From the NCBI RefSeq assembly GCF_048269545.1, contig NZ_JBLXIJ010000002.1:248001-312000 (forward strand): a DNA stretch of 64,000 nucleotides, in the 5' to 3' direction. Source of the DNA: Halpernia sp048269545 (GTDB lineage Bacteria; Bacteroidota; Bacteroidia; Flavobacteriales; Weeksellaceae). Below the pieces are notes generated by a model. It did not search any database. It saw only the letters and a program-made list of their open reading frames with translations, and was not told the origin of the DNA. The translations under genes were made by a program, and so were the position numbers. Shown here piece by piece: positions 50,540 through 59,313 of the stretch; position 1 is the stretch's first letter, and each line of letters starts with the position of its first letter.

Positions 50540-50926
50540 TTAAATAGAAGGAATATTTTCTGTTAAAACTTGTTTTCCAATTTTGTCATAATAAGTACAA
50601 GTCATTTTATCTAAATCTACAATCCAATTATCTACGCCATTTTCCGCACAATCTTTGCAAAAAGTGGAGAAATCTGTTTTGCCATTTTGATGCATTTTTA
50701 AACGTTCTGTAAATTTTTCTTTATTAAGTGAGTTAGAAATTATCAAATCTTGATTTCCATCGACAGAAATATTTTCATTTTCAGCATCAAAATATTCTGA
50801 ATGACCATCTGTAACTAAAGTAATAAAATTTGCAACTCCTATTTTTTTAAATTCGTCCACTAAAATTGGAAAATTACCTTGACTTTTAATTTGGGCTTGA
50901 TGAATTTGATCTGAATTAAATTTCAT
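50540..50926 (-). CDS. DUF1398 family protein
   Basis: A 128-residue cytoplasmic protein resembling DUF1398, with FPILVDEFKKIGVANFITLV and the C-terminal block FCKDCAENGVDNWIVDLDKMTCTYYDK. Family members have no proven function; some were named after phage envelope proteins without good reason. It faces paaJ tail to tail with 21 bases between. No operon partner is seen; a repeat element fills the region upstream. Confidence 0.72.
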   Translation of the reverse strand: MKFNSDQIHQAQIKSQGNFPILVDEFKKIGVANFITLVTDGHSEYFDAENENISVDGNQDLIISNSLNKEKFTERLKMHQNGKTDFSTFCKDCAENGVDNWIVDLDKMTCTYYDKIGKQVLTENIPSI

Positions 50927-51001
50927 TTCTAAATGTTTTTAAGAATTTATTATGTTGAAAGACTATTTTGAAAGTTGAAAGAATAAATAAAACTTCGATT
51001 T

Positions 51002-51072
51002 TAGCCCCGATTGCAGCGGCATCCTTTTTCTTTTTGCGGAAGCAAAAGAAAAAGATATAGCGAAAAGCGGGA
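51002..51072. repeat. Hairpin repeat element upstream of the DUF1398 gene
   Basis: The segment opens with CCCCGATTGCAGCGGCATCC and closes with ATATAGCGAAAAGCGGG. TTTTTCTTTT and AAAAGAAAAA pair next to a GGAAGC loop, and the outer C- and G-rich ends pair as well. The composition differs from the AT-rich flanks. I recall highly similar intergenic blocks in many Chryseobacterium genomes. It looks like a REP-type element; no coding potential. Confidence 0.6.
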
Positions 51073-51120
51073 ATCAACTTCGGAAAAATTAATAATTTTC
51101 TTGCTCCTAAAAATTTGAAA

Positions 51121-51561
51121 TTATTTCATTTTTTCAGGATCGTCATAATTGATCATCCAATCGACACCGAACTTATCTTTCCACATGCCGAAATAAGCGC
51201 CCCAAAACGTGTCCGCTAAAGGCATCGTCACATTTCCGCCATCAGATAATTTATTGAATAAATCGGTGGCTTCATCGCGAGAATCTGCATTAATGGATAT
51301 TGAAAAATTATCACCATGTGAAAAACCCTGAGTTCCTGGGAAAATATCACTTCCAAATAAAATAGTTTCCTTTGAAATTTCTAATCGAACATGCATTATC
51401 ATTTTTTTTTGCTCTTCAGATAAAGGCGGATTTCCTTCTTGTGGCGGCATATCGCCAAAATAATTAATATCTGAAAAGTCCTTTCCAAAAGCGCTTTTAT
51501 AAAAATCGAATGCGGCTTTGCAATTGCCGTCGAACATAAGATAAGGATTTACTATTGCCAT
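51121..51561 (-). CDS. VOC-superfamily (PhnB/glyoxalase-like) protein
   Basis: A 146-residue protein of the vicinal oxygen chelate fold, close to the PhnB/3-demethylubiquinone-like branch. Blocks are AIVNPYLMFDGNCKAAFDFYKSAF, LFGSDIFPG and PLADTFWGAYFGMWKDKFGVDWMIN. Substrates of this branch are mostly unknown and many members bind no catalytic metal. It is followed on the same strand by unrelated small genes after 41-bp gaps. Role not assigned. Confidence 0.82.
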   Translation of the reverse strand: MAIVNPYLMFDGNCKAAFDFYKSAFGKDFSDINYFGDMPPQEGNPPLSEEQKKMIMHVRLEISKETILFGSDIFPGTQGFSHGDNFSISINADSRDEATDLFNKLSDGGNVTMPLADTFWGAYFGMWKDKFGVDWMINYDDPEKMK

Positions 51562-51601
51562 TTCTTTTATTTTAAATTATTGGATTTTATATTAAAAAAC
51601 T

Positions 51602-52126
51602 TTATCTAAAAATTACTTTGTCAATATCGTTGTGATTAAAATTCCCAAACCAAATTTGGTAGATTTCAGTTTCATCTTCTTTTAACTCGCCTTTAAAAGT
51701 TACAGTCGCACCACTTTCAAATTTATTAATATCTTTTTCGGTTTGTATTCTAATTTTTCCTTTAAAATCGCCGGTAATTTTATCATCTTTCTTTTCATTA
51801 AAATTAAAATCGCCAAAAATCAAAACTTCTTCTGGATAATTTCTAACTCCAAATACTTCTTTAAATATAATTTCACCTTCAAATTTTGTGATGGTTTTAT
51901 TAAAATCAACTACGCCGATCACAGAATATCTTTCTGGTTTTTGCAAATTCTTTTTTACGAACTCAAATTTTATTTTAAATATTTTTTCTTTTTCTACTTT
52001 TCCTTCGTAAAAAGTATCAAAATTGATTATTTTACCAGATAAATCATCGTTTCTGTAAGGGAATGCTTTCTGAACTTGTGCGAACAACCCGTTTGAAATT
52101 AGAATAAAAATAAAAAAATATTTCAT
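51602..52126 (-). CDS. Hypothetical exported protein
   Basis: A 174-residue protein with a signal peptide (MKYFFIFILISNGLFAQ, cleavage before Gln17 likely, giving a substrate for the glutaminyl cyclase of this window). The mature part alternates short strands rich in Lys, Glu and Phe (KIFKIKFEFVKKNL, FEGEIIFKEVFG, DFKGKIRIQTEKD), which suggests a beta-barrel or sandwich of lipocalin style. No known family was recognised. It lies 4 bases after a DUF1569 gene and is likely co-transcribed with it. Confidence 0.65.
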   Translation of the reverse strand: MKYFFIFILISNGLFAQVQKAFPYRNDDLSGKIINFDTFYEGKVEKEKIFKIKFEFVKKNLQKPERYSVIGVVDFNKTITKFEGEIIFKEVFGVRNYPEEVLIFGDFNFNEKKDDKITGDFKGKIRIQTEKDINKFESGATVTFKGELKEDETEIYQIWFGNFNHNDIDKVIFR

Positions 52127-52130
52127 CTAA

Positions 52131-52586
52131 TTAAACGCCAAATTGTTCTAAATGGTGATTCAGATGTTTCGCAAACATATTATTCCATTCGTGGGATTTT
52201 AAAATTCCGAAACTTGCACTTTCTTTTCCTTCAAATGCTTCAAAACCTAATTGTTGCGTTTTTTGTATAAAACCAATTAATCTTTTTTTTTCTTCATCAA
52301 AATTTTTGCATTCTTTAATGACAAATTGCGGTCCAGTTGGTGAGTTTTTTGGATAAGATTTATCGCTAATTACTTTTGGTTTTACAAATTTTTTCAAAAT
52401 GAATTTTGCAATTCCGCCCGGTTTTTTATGTTTTTCGGGTTCATAAACCAATTCATAAGAAACATTGCAATGCGACAACATTTGATCAACACTCATTTTG
52501 CCCCATTTTCTCTGAGTTTCAGAAGTTAGATTGTTAATTCTATCAATATAATTTTGCGCATCTTTTGCGTCAAAAACGTTTTGCAT
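52131..52586 (-). CDS. DUF1569/DinB-like protein
   Basis: A 151-residue protein starting at the ATG at 52586 (MQNVFDAKDAQNYIDRI); an upstream TTG adds seven unlikely residues. It carries the DUF1569 pattern: WGKMSVDQMLSHCNVSYELV, PTGPQFVIKECKNFDEEKKRL and HEWNNMFAKHLNHHLEQFGV. The histidines in SHC and KHLNHHLEQF fit the metal site of DinB-like four-helix bundles, which include thiol-dependent transferases. The actual reaction is unknown. It precedes the exported hypothetical gene by 4 bases. Confidence 0.82.
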   Translation of the reverse strand: MQNVFDAKDAQNYIDRINNLTSETQRKWGKMSVDQMLSHCNVSYELVYEPEKHKKPGGIAKFILKKFVKPKVISDKSYPKNSPTGPQFVIKECKNFDEEKKRLIGFIQKTQQLGFEAFEGKESASFGILKSHEWNNMFAKHLNHHLEQFGV

Positions 52587-52635
52587 AGTTTTTTTTAGTT
52601 TTATCAAATTTAAAAAATTATTATCGGATTAAAAA

Positions 52636-55600
52636 TTATTTCTCCGAAATCTCAATCTTTGTTCCTTTTGTATGCGCATTCATTTGCGGCGCGTAATAAT
52701 TTTGCAAAGTTGTAATTCCGTTTGAGAATTTTCCGGCGGCGTTGCAGATATAATCATACTCAAAAACATATTTTCCTTTCGGCATGTATTGAATGTAAAA
52801 GTTTGTGGAAGCATCTTTTGTACTTTGATAATAACCTAAATTATTTTTCCATTCATAACCTGAAATCACATTTAAAGGTTCAAATCCCGCAGCTCTCATA
52901 TCTTTTAAATGAATAAATTCCATACTTCTATCGGTGTTTAAAATCATTCTTACCGTCACTTTATCACCAACTTTTAAAGGCGAGTTTTCATTAATTTTTT
53001 GCAATTCTTCGCCATTTACGGTTTTTACTTTTTTGTATAATTCTTTGGTAATAGAAATATAATATTCAGAAGATTTTATTTTATCAAGATCTTCATAATA
53101 TTGCCAAAATAATCCGCCTTGAATAATTCCTGCGCCAGGTTTTGTGATTGTTACTGTTCCTAATTTTTTATCTAAAACAGCAGTTTTAACCGTGGATTTT
53201 ACATAACCTGTTGCTTTCACATCTGGATTTTCTAATTCTTTTCCGCCCCAAATTATGGTTGCTTTATCAGATTCTGGCGAAGTCCAAGATTTTCCTGAAT
53301 TTAAAATCGTGAAAATTACTTCTGCCGTTCCACGCGAACTTCCCCAAGAATTCACTTCTTTTTGAGTGATGAGCCAAATTTTCATTTCTTCAATAAAATT
53401 TTCATCGTTTGGCGTCAATTTATTAAACGCTTCCAACGCACCTGCTTGATTCACTACTTTTGATGAAAACCAACCCCAATCATTTAAGTTTTGTTTCCAA
53501 TAAATTCCCTGCGTTTCGCTTTCTGTAGAAGTTTCTTTTAAATAAGTTAGGAATTTTTTAGAAATATCTTTCATTCCATAATCATCAAATAAAATCGCCA
53601 ATCTGTGCAATCCAAAGAAAGTAAAATCAGTGATTTTTTCAGTTTTCGCTTTAGAAATAACGGCAGTTTTCAACGGTTTTCCTTTTGCATTTAATGGATA
53701 ATCTTTTTCCCAATAATTTCTTGTATCGAGATAATCCAAAACGTAATTATTCACGACCTTTTTATCAATTTGACCATATCGATTAACTTCAGAATCGACG
53801 TAATTCACCAATTTTGAAACCATTTCTTTTTGTTCGGAAGATTGGTAATCTTTTACATTTCCTTTTAGCCAAACATTGATTCTACCTAAACTTTTCAAAA
53901 TATAAAGCGACGTAGAATAGGAACTCGGATAACCGGAATACCAGGAAAATCCACCGTCTGGATTTTGCAATTTCTGCAATTCTGACCAATCATCATTAAT
54001 GGAATTTCTCATCGTATTTGTATCAAATAATCTGGCGATTTTCTGCATTTGTTCTTCTTCATTTTTACTTGCCAAAACCCACGGCGTTTCCTCTAAAAGC
54101 AATTGTTTTAATTCTTGGTTTTTCTCCAAATTCGATTTCAATAAACCTTTACTTTGATATTCTTCAAAAACAGTTTTCAGTTTAGGATTGGCTTTAAAAA
54201 TTTCACTTGCCAAAACATCTGCAAACCACTTATTGAAAACAACATCTGCCGAATTATTCTGGTCGTTTTTCAAACTTGGTAAAGCGAACATAATTTCCCA
54301 AATCGGATTAGTTGTCAATTCCAAAGTATTAGAAAAATTCTGAACAGTTGAAGAATTATTTTTAGTTAAATTTTCGAGGCTAAAAGTTTTCATTTGTCCT
54401 TCCTTCACAAAAATTGGAACTGAGTCTGTAACCAACATTCTGTTTGGTAAAACCGCAATTGCTTTTTGCTCGCCATCAGAAAAATCTCCCGCTTTTGCGA
54501 CAATTTTTATAATAATTGATGATACATTATTTGGGACTTTTAAAGTCCAGTTTACAACAGAATTTCCGTTTTCTTTTAAGTCAAATGATTTTTGAGTTTC
54601 ATTTAAATTAAATTTAGAAGAAATATCTTCATTTGTAAAAGCGTCTAAAATCTGCAACTGCGCTACTCCACTCAAAGGTTTATTTACCAAACTAGAAAGT
54701 TTAGATTGTAAATTCAGTTCATCGCCTTCACGCAAAAATCTCGGATAATTTGGCGTTACAGAAAATTCTTTTTGGGTTACGACAAATTTTTCTAAAGTCG
54801 CACTTCTCGCATCTTTTGTATGCGCCAAAAACATCAATTTCCATTGCGTTAATGCTTCTGGAGAAGTAAATTCAAAAGATACATTTCCATATTTGTCAGT
54901 CATCAAATTAGGATAGAAAAACGCGGTTTCATTTAAATTTTGACGAACTGGAATATTTTCTAAGTTTTCTTGTTTATTGTTATAACCAACTACAACAACT
55001 TCTTCAATATTCTTATTATTTACGGAGTCTTTCTGTGCAGAAATTGGTGCAGATTGCATTTTTGCTTGACCTCTTATTTTAACACCTGCAACTTGACCTT
55101 CTAAAGCCATTGAATAATTGCTATAAACAATTCCACCATCAAACCAATTAAAACCAGGTTTTGAGATATAATAATTCTGTAAATATGGAATTCTTTTGCT
55201 GTAATTTTTCTGGTTTAAACCTTCATTGATGTCAAAATTAATCACTTTAAAATAATGATTTTGAAGAGTTTGCCAATTGTAAGAATTAACTGCAAATTTA
55301 TCCAAAGACATATCGTACATATTTGCTAAAACTTCTGCGTTGATCTTTTCTTTATCATCACCTAAAATTTTAACCGTCCATTTTTCTTTTTTGCCGGGTT
55401 CTAATTTATCGCGAAAAGTAACGGTTTCAATTCTTAAAGATTTTTTATCAGATGCGATTTTTAAATTAACCGACTGCGTTTGAACGTCATTAAAAGCGAC
55501 TAACTGAAACTGAACATTAATTTGATCAATACTTTCATCTTTCGGAAAAGCAAGGTCATATTCTAAAACGCCGTTTCTAAATTTCTTTTGTTCCGTAAAA

Positions 55601-58533
55601 GTATCATCTTTTCCATTTTGTACAAAAACATTTACCAAAGCGTCTGGAATTGCAGAATAAACATAGATTTTCGCTTTTTCATTTCGTTTAAATTCTGCTT
55701 TTGGTTGAACTACTTTTAAGAAAGGTTTCTGCGAATCTGAAAGAAATTTTTTATTAAAAACCTCAAAAGTTTTTTCAGTTTTAATGGTATCTTTTCCTTC
55801 AATATTATAAAGTTCGAGTTTGTATTTTCCGGGTTCTAATTTTCCTAAAACTAATTTCCCATCTGTCATTGACTCCGTCGAATCCTTTGGATTTCCGAGG
55901 AACGAGGAATCTTTTTTTTGAGATTTTTCACTTTGCTTCGCGTCGTTCAGAATGACAGATTCCGTAACAATACTTTCCACTTTGTCTTTCATTTCCGATT
56001 TATCAAAATAATCATGCGGAAATTTTTGGATAAATTCTTGTTTAGAAAAAATTGGTAAATCTTGAACTGAACTTGTAAAATTGTTCCGAATTACACGGTT
56101 TTCAGAACTCAGTTTTGATAATTTTAAATGATACGATTTTTGTAAAACTTGGTTATTATAATTTTTAGTTTGAACTTTTATTTTTAAATCTTCATCAGAA
56201 AAAATATTAGGAATTGCTGCAACTTCAATATAATGCGAAACGGAAGAAACTTTAAAATTCTCTGTCGCAGATTGCGTTTCTCCATTAATATCCGTCACAA
56301 AAGCATTTATTTCATAATTATCAATTTGAATTCCTTCTAATTTTTCATCTTTTTTCAAATCTAATTTAATGCTAAACTCTCCTTTTTCATTGGTTTTAAC
56401 TTCGCCTAAAATTGAGTTTTCATTATCATTTCCACGAGGAAACCAAGAAAAATAGCGCCATCTGATATTTTGTTTTTTTATTTCATAATTTACAGTTGCA
56501 TTACTTAAAACAACACCAGAAAACATCGTGGCTTTTCCTTTCAATTCCACAGTTTCTCCATATTTATATTCTCCTTTTATAGGTTCAAAAGTGACTTCAA
56601 ATTTTGGTCGTTTGTATTCTTCAACTTGGAAATATTTTGTTGCATCTTCATTTTCACCTTCCACATTTAAATTAAATTGTCCATTTAATTTTCCATTTGG
56701 CAAAATAAAATTTCCATTATAGGAACCAAAATTATTTGTAGTGAAATTTTGAACCGAAACTTCATCACCATTTGCATCTTCCAAAGTAATAGTTTGCTTT
56801 AAATTAGCTGCAACAGATTCATTATCATTTTGCAATTTTGTATTTATCACTTTGAAATAAACAGTTTGTCCTGGTCTGTAAATAGCACGATCGAGAAATA
56901 TTTGAGTTTTAAATTGAGTTTCAATCGGTTTTGTTTCTCTGTAATTATTCCCATAAACTGAAATTAAATTAAAATCATTCGTTTGAGAATCTCGAACTAG
57001 ATAAGTTCTATAATATTGATTGTTTTTTGTGTCTAAAAATTTAAAATTTCCATCAGAATTGGTTTGAACTTCAGATTTTACAATTTTCTCATTATCTTCA
57101 ATTTCATAAATTTCTAAAGGATGTTTTTCTACCGACTTTCCATTTTCTCGATTGACTAATTTTAAAGTATTCGCAGAAAATAATTCTTCATTTTTATTCT
57201 GAAATAAAATTCGAGAATTGGTTGAAATAAAAGAAAATTGATCTTCGATGTGATTATTCACAACATATTCTACCAAATAAATTCCCGCAGGTAAAGCTTT
57301 CATTTCCAATGAAGTCGTGTGATTTTTATAATCTTCTGTTTTAGGTAAAGTGAATTTTTCTTTTCTAATTAAAGATTTTTTTACTTGTGCAAATAAATTT
57401 TTATCGTAACTATTTTGATTGTATTTCAAATAATTATAAAAGTCCGACTTAACTTCATAAATATTTAAAGAAAATTCATTTACATTTTTTGCAGTTGCAA
57501 CCACGTGAATTGGTTGGTTTGCTTCGGTGTGTTTTTCATATTTAAATGTTAAAAAAGGCTGTAAAATTTCTTCCTTTTGATTTTCAATATTTTTTAAAAA
57601 TTTAGATTTAGGAAACTGAATTTCTGTTTTCTGAATCCAACTCAGAGCTGTTTTAAAATCTTCTTTTTGAATATAATTTTGAATAATTTCCTGCGCAACT
57701 AAAACTTTATAATCTCCATTCTCTGGCGAATTATAAAGCGTTTCTAATTGTTCTAATTTATTTTTACAATGAGAAAAATTACAAGAATAATTTAGTTTTT
57801 GATGCTGAAAATACAGTCTTGCATTCCCTTGATTATCAGTAATTAAACCATCATAAGTTTTTAAAATATCAGTATTATTTTCTACTAATTCATTTTTAGT
57901 AAAAAAAGAATTATTTTGTAAAAACTGAATTTTATTTACGGCATTCCAATCAACTATAGTTTGAAAAAATTCTAAATCTTTTGTTTCAGTAAAAATACTT
58001 TTATAATCCTTCATTTTAATATTTTGCAATGAAGTTTTATCTTTTTCTAAATTATGAAAATAAGTGTTTAAATAATTTTTAAAATCCAATTTACTCCAGG
58101 TTTCAATCTGTGAAAAATCCTGATTATTTACATTGGTTCTTTGGTTAATTTTCCATTGGTTTTGGCTATAATAATCTTGAAAAAATTCACCCAACAAAAC
58201 TTTAAAAACGAGTTCATCATTTCCTTTTAAAGAAGAATCTAAACTTTCTAATTTTTTAAAAAATAAACTAGCCGAATTATTTTTAGTATCATCATTGGTT
58301 CGATTTAAAATACTAAATTCAGCTTTTAAAGAACGAATTAATTGAACAGCATTTTTATCTTTCATAGATTCTTTTTGAATTTCTAGAATGATTGGTAAAT
58401 TAGATTTATAAAGTCCTTTCTCATAATTTTCTTGCACTTTTTCCCATTGCAAATCGTATTTTTCTTGACTTAAAACAAGGGAAAAAGTAAGTGATAAAAG
58501 TATTACACAGAAAACTTTGGTAAGTATTTTCAT
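52636..58533 (-). CDS. Bacterial alpha-2-macroglobulin family protein
   Basis: A 1965-residue exported protein starting at the ATG at 58533 (MKILTKVFCVILLSLTFSLVLSQ); a TTG 18 bases upstream is rejected. After an N-terminal helical/TPR-like region (to about 310) come macroglobulin domains. These include MG2 with FLDRAIYRPGQTVYFKV, the A2M block ETAFFYPNLMTDKYGNVSF, and the complement-like helical domain with NPDGGFSWYSGYPSSY. No CxEQ thioester is seen before that domain. Such proteins are thought to trap proteases in the periplasm. Two oddities are an in-frame palindromic repeat (residues about 858-891) and a SusC/TonB-like stretch near 1140-1185. Confidence 0.92.
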   Translation of the reverse strand: MKILTKVFCVILLSLTFSLVLSQEKYDLQWEKVQENYEKGLYKSNLPIILEIQKESMKDKNAVQLIRSLKAEFSILNRTNDDTKNNSASLFFKKLESLDSSLKGNDELVFKVLLGEFFQDYYSQNQWKINQRTNVNNQDFSQIETWSKLDFKNYLNTYFHNLEKDKTSLQNIKMKDYKSIFTETKDLEFFQTIVDWNAVNKIQFLQNNSFFTKNELVENNTDILKTYDGLITDNQGNARLYFQHQKLNYSCNFSHCKNKLEQLETLYNSPENGDYKVLVAQEIIQNYIQKEDFKTALSWIQKTEIQFPKSKFLKNIENQKEEILQPFLTFKYEKHTEANQPIHVVATAKNVNEFSLNIYEVKSDFYNYLKYNQNSYDKNLFAQVKKSLIRKEKFTLPKTEDYKNHTTSLEMKALPAGIYLVEYVVNNHIEDQFSFISTNSRILFQNKNEELFSANTLKLVNRENGKSVEKHPLEIYEIEDNEKIVKSEVQTNSDGNFKFLDTKNNQYYRTYLVRDSQTNDFNLISVYGNNYRETKPIETQFKTQIFLDRAIYRPGQTVYFKVINTKLQNDNESVAANLKQTITLEDANGDEVSVQNFTTNNFGSYNGNFILPNGKLNGQFNLNVEGENEDATKYFQVEEYKRPKFEVTFEPIKGEYKYGETVELKGKATMFSGVVLSNATVNYEIKKQNIRWRYFSWFPRGNDNENSILGEVKTNEKGEFSIKLDLKKDEKLEGIQIDNYEINAFVTDINGETQSATENFKVSSVSHYIEVAAIPNIFSDEDLKIKVQTKNYNNQVLQKSYHLKLSKLSSENRVIRNNFTSSVQDLPIFSKQEFIQKFPHDYFDKSEMKDKVESIVTESVILNDAKQSEKSQKKDSSFLGNPKDSTESMTDGKLVLGKLEPGKYKLELYNIEGKDTIKTEKTFEVFNKKFLSDSQKPFLKVVQPKAEFKRNEKAKIYVYSAIPDALVNVFVQNGKDDTFTEQKKFRNGVLEYDLAFPKDESIDQINVQFQLVAFNDVQTQSVNLKIASDKKSLRIETVTFRDKLEPGKKEKWTVKILGDDKEKINAEVLANMYDMSLDKFAVNSYNWQTLQNHYFKVINFDINEGLNQKNYSKRIPYLQNYYISKPGFNWFDGGIVYSNYSMALEGQVAGVKIRGQAKMQSAPISAQKDSVNNKNIEEVVVVGYNNKQENLENIPVRQNLNETAFFYPNLMTDKYGNVSFEFTSPEALTQWKLMFLAHTKDARSATLEKFVVTQKEFSVTPNYPRFLREGDELNLQSKLSSLVNKPLSGVAQLQILDAFTNEDISSKFNLNETQKSFDLKENGNSVVNWTLKVPNNVSSIIIKIVAKAGDFSDGEQKAIAVLPNRMLVTDSVPIFVKEGQMKTFSLENLTKNNSSTVQNFSNTLELTTNPIWEIMFALPSLKNDQNNSADVVFNKWFADVLASEIFKANPKLKTVFEEYQSKGLLKSNLEKNQELKQLLLEETPWVLASKNEEEQMQKIARLFDTNTMRNSINDDWSELQKLQNPDGGFSWYSGYPSSYSTSLYILKSLGRINVWLKGNVKDYQSSEQKEMVSKLVNYVDSEVNRYGQIDKKVVNNYVLDYLDTRNYWEKDYPLNAKGKPLKTAVISKAKTEKITDFTFFGLHRLAILFDDYGMKDISKKFLTYLKETSTESETQGIYWKQNLNDWGWFSSKVVNQAGALEAFNKLTPNDENFIEEMKIWLITQKEVNSWGSSRGTAEVIFTILNSGKSWTSPESDKATIIWGGKELENPDVKATGYVKSTVKTAVLDKKLGTVTITKPGAGIIQGGLFWQYYEDLDKIKSSEYYISITKELYKKVKTVNGEELQKINENSPLKVGDKVTVRMILNTDRSMEFIHLKDMRAAGFEPLNVISGYEWKNNLGYYQSTKDASTNFYIQYMPKGKYVFEYDYICNAAGKFSNGITTLQNYYAPQMNAHTKGTKIEISEK
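55861..55960. repeat. 100-bp palindromic repeat inserted in frame in the macroglobulin gene
   Basis: The ends ATCTGTCATT (55861-55870) and AATGACAGAT (55951-55960) are perfect inverted repeats. On the minus strand the element reads CATTCTGAACGACGCGAAGC, then GTGAAAAATCTC, an A8 tract and ATTCCTCGTTCCTCGG. The first words match a repeat family I recall as common between genes in flavobacterial genomes. It is translated as SVILNDAKQSEKSQ and onward, a hydrophilic insert between macroglobulin strands, and the reading frame stays open. Confidence 0.7.
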
Positions 58534-58539
58534 AAAGAT

Positions 58540-58547
58540 TATTTTTG
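58540..58547 (+). promoter_or_regulatory. -7 box of the UbiA-like gene, nearly leaderless
   Basis: TATTTTTG is a perfect TAnnTTTG match ending 4 bases before the ATG at 58552. It lies in the 18-bp gap between two divergent start codons, so the -33 region falls inside the macroglobulin coding sequence. Confidence 0.5.
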
Positions 58548-58551
58548 ACAA

Positions 58552-59313
58552 ATGAATGTTTTAAATTTAAGCAAAAAATATATAATAGATAGTCAACTCT
58601 ACGTTTCTGTAATGGGAACTTCTTTTGCAATATTTTTCATGCTTCATCAAAATATATTCCGTTTTCCAACAGTTTTATTAATCTTCATCACTTATTTCAG
58701 TGGATATATTTACACCAAATATCAAGGAAATAAAAAAATCCTTCTTAAAGTGCTTGTTTTCAATTGTATTTGTGGATTAATTTCTATTTTTTTAATTTTT
58801 TATGACCATCATATTGAAAAACTTTGGAGATGGGCAATTATTGTTTTTATTGGACTTTTATACGATAGTTTTTTCTTAAAATATTTCATAAGGAAAATTC
58901 CGCTTTTTAAAGTTTTTTATGTGGGTTTAACTTGGGCTTTAATTAATGGATGGTTAATTCAACCAGAAATGCATTTTCCGATTTTTTTTATCACTTGGCT
59001 TTTTATTACAGCTTTGGTTTTGCCTTTTGATATTCGAGATATGAAGGAAGATGTTGTGGTTACTTTTCCACAATTAATTGGTGTTGAAAATACCAAAATT
59101 TTAGCATATTCATTGGTTTTTCTTGCAGTTTTAATTTCAATATTTTATTTAAATATTTCATTTTCAATTCCATTTTTTCTCACCACAATTTTTACTTTTT
59201 TTCTTATTTATTTTTCCGAAAACACAAATAAAGAAAGTTACTTTTCTTTTTGGGTAGAAAGTTGTAGCGGATTACCGCTTTTATTTCTTTTAATTTTAAA
59301 GTATTTTTGGTAA
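58552..59313 (+). CDS. UbiA-like polytopic membrane protein
   Basis: A 253-residue protein with about seven to eight membrane helices. The segment LPFDIRDMKEDVVVTFPQLIG matches the second Asp motif of UbiA prenyltransferases. The first motif (NDxxDxxxD) is reduced to something like LLYDSFFLKYFIRK, so classic prenyl diphosphate binding is doubtful. It may be a divergent prenyltransferase or a homologue that has lost activity. The stop codon abuts the recF ATG with no gap, so it is the first gene of a UbiA-like, recF, dciA operon. Confidence 0.7.
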   Translation: MNVLNLSKKYIIDSQLYVSVMGTSFAIFFMLHQNIFRFPTVLLIFITYFSGYIYTKYQGNKKILLKVLVFNCICGLISIFLIFYDHHIEKLWRWAIIVFIGLLYDSFFLKYFIRKIPLFKVFYVGLTWALINGWLIQPEMHFPIFFITWLFITALVLPFDIRDMKEDVVVTFPQLIGVENTKILAYSLVFLAVLISIFYLNISFSIPFFLTTIFTFFLIYFSENTNKESYFSFWVESCSGLPLLFLLILKYFW

